From Pseudomonadota bacterium (GTDB lineage: Bacteria; Pseudomonadota; Alphaproteobacteria; UBA9655), in assembly GCA_021809225.1 (NCBI GenBank), contig JAKBAL010000184.1, positions 1 to 5,418 of the forward strand: a stretch of 5,418 nt of DNA, written 5' to 3'. Under the pieces are notes generated by a model that was not told where the DNA came from, ran no database searches, and was given only the letters and a program-made list of their open reading frames with translations. Shown here piece by piece: positions 4,626 through 5,418 of this stretch; positions within the stretch are counted from its first letter, which is position 1; the number at the start of each line of letters is the position of its first letter. The position numbers and the translations under genes are program-made.

Positions 4626-5117
4626 CTACAACTCAGGACGGTAACGACGAAGAGGTTTCTTATGAGTTTCGAGTGTCAATAAGTTTTTCCAAAAACCTTC
4701 AAGGCTGTTAAATAGGCTAACCAGGTTATTTAATTGATCAGGGGCTATACCGTAACGTTCAAGCTCTTTTGCGTGATTTTTGAATAATTCGTCGAGTTTA
4801 GTGTACAAAGCCAAGCCCTTTTCAGATAGCCTGACGTTGCTGGTACGGCGGTCATGGATGCTCTGCTCATAAATCAGGTATTGATTCTTGATTGCCTTAG
4901 ATAAATTGTAGCTGACATTTGACCCCAGGTAGTACCCACGCCCTGTCAACTCCCCTACCGTAACCTGTTCCCGACCAATATTATAAAGGATAAGGCACTG
5001 GACGCTGTTAATGTCTTGGATCTGCATACGTTCCAATTCAACCCTGACAACTTCCAGGAAAAGGCGGTGTAAACGCTCAACCATCACAACGGACTTAAAA
5101 TAACTTTCCTTCATCAT
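4626..5117 (-). CDS. LdtR-like MarR-family winged-helix regulator
   Basis: The 163-residue protein begins MMKESYFKSVVMVERLHRLF and matches the alphaproteobacterial MarR/winged-helix subgroup that includes LdtR of Liberibacter, where it controls cell-wall and stress genes. An N-terminal dimerisation helix (8-32) is followed by DINSVQCLILYNIG (35-48), a recognition helix around 62-81 (YYLGSNVSYNLSKAI) and a wing with HDRRTSNVRLSEKG (88-101). Residues 105-148 form the C-terminal dimer helices and the tail is basic (HKKPLRRYR). Two ATG codons in a row (5117, 5114) could start it; the upstream AGAAAGA is a weak ribosome site. It begins 27 nt after the virB11 stop on the same strand, so it may be co-transcribed with the secretion genes. 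Family is secure; its targets, possibly the secretion or toxin genes, are inference. Confidence 0.88.
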   Translation of the reverse strand: MMKESYFKSVVMVERLHRLFLEVVRVELERMQIQDINSVQCLILYNIGREQVTVGELTGRGYYLGSNVSYNLSKAIKNQYLIYEQSIHDRRTSNVRLSEKGLALYTKLDELFKNHAKELERYGIAPDQLNNLVSLFNSLEGFWKNLLTLETHKKPLRRYRPEL

Positions 5118-5144
5118 TAATATCTTTCTTTTTGGATTGTACGC

Positions 5145-5418
5145 TTACGCCATTTTAGCTTTGGCAAATATGGGGTCGTAAAAGATTTCTGTGAGCTTCC
5201 TATCCTTAAAATACAGAATCACATCTAAGGTGGTATAGAGTATCAACTTGATCATTTCTATATCCAATTGCCGCCCCACCTCTGATTTTTTAATGAGGGT
5301 GGCAATGCGCTCAAAGGTTTGTAAAGCATTGTTAGCATGGGTGGTGGTAATAGAACCTGGATGTCCTGTGTTCAAGGAATTCAGATACTCCCAAGCCTCA
5401 TTACCGCGAAGCTCAGCT
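5145..5418 (-). CDS. virB11: VirB11-type type IV secretion ATPase (C-terminal part)
   Basis: Only the last 90 residues lie in the window; the gene runs off the right edge. The first visible residues AELRGNEAWEYL are the end of the Walker B region of VirB11/PulE-type ATPases. They are followed by the diagnostic His box NTGHPGSITTTHANNA (16-31), then a helix with ERIATLIKKSEVGR and the terminal TEIFYDP. VirB11 is a hexameric cytoplasmic-face ATPase that drives type IV secretion, either conjugative DNA transfer or effector export. The frame is open through the edge, so the apparent TTG start at 5375 is internal. Walker A would lie outside the window. The short C-terminus after EIFYDP is as in VirB11 proteins. 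Assignment within VirB11 versus TrbB is not fully decidable from this part. Confidence 0.88.
   Translation of the reverse strand, partial: AELRGNEAWEYLNSLNTGHPGSITTTHANNALQTFERIATLIKKSEVGRQLDIEMIKLILYTTLDVILYFKDRKLTEIFYDPIFAKAKMA

Overview
The window is low-to-moderate GC DNA, AT-rich between genes. It most likely comes from an alphaproteobacterium: the 4626-5117 protein is the LdtR-like MarR/winged-helix type known from that class, and the right edge holds the C-terminus of a VirB11-type secretion ATPase. The mixture of type IV secretion, toxin-antitoxin modules and a KfrB-type plasmid domain suggests a plasmid, an integrated conjugative element or the accessory genome of a host-associated lineage. 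Genus cannot be read from the sequence.

Left part (1-2765). A 5'-truncated 2-oxoglutarate/Fe(II) dioxygenase (+) meets a LysR-type regulator (-) tail to tail; their stop codons share one CTAG. The LysR gene is divergent from a two-gene unit (+): a divergent LuxI-like autoinducer-synthase-family protein (1541-2083) and an unrecognised 218-residue protein (2109-2765). The AT-rich region between them carries a good promoter (TTGACA-18-TATTAT), a duplicated ATTTGACA and a 9-bp inverted repeat whose arms lie at the two opposing promoters. This is the layout expected for LysR control of the neighbouring unit.

Middle (2766-2937). A short convergent gap without a clear gene. It holds two very short hydrophobic reading frames that may be debris of a third gene.

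Right part (2938-5418). Six genes lie head to tail on the minus strand: virB11 (C-terminus only), an LdtR-like regulator, a ribbon-helix-helix antitoxin with its RelE/ParE toxin, and a class I Fic antitoxin (VbhA-like, motif SxxxEG) with a Fic toxin fused to a C-terminal KfrB-like domain. The four toxin-antitoxin genes form one tight block (17-nt overlap, 28-nt gap, 14-nt overlap). The block follows one recognisable promoter whose -10 lies in a perfect 12-bp palindrome, a likely autoregulatory operator. Both antitoxins have AGGAGG ribosome sites and ATG starts, while both toxins use TTG starts that overlap the antitoxin ends.

The two most interesting units are the LysR / LuxI-like / unknown-protein cluster, a possible unorthodox signalling module without LuxR, and the relBE-ficTA double module beside a type IV secretion gene, with its Fic-KfrB fusion.
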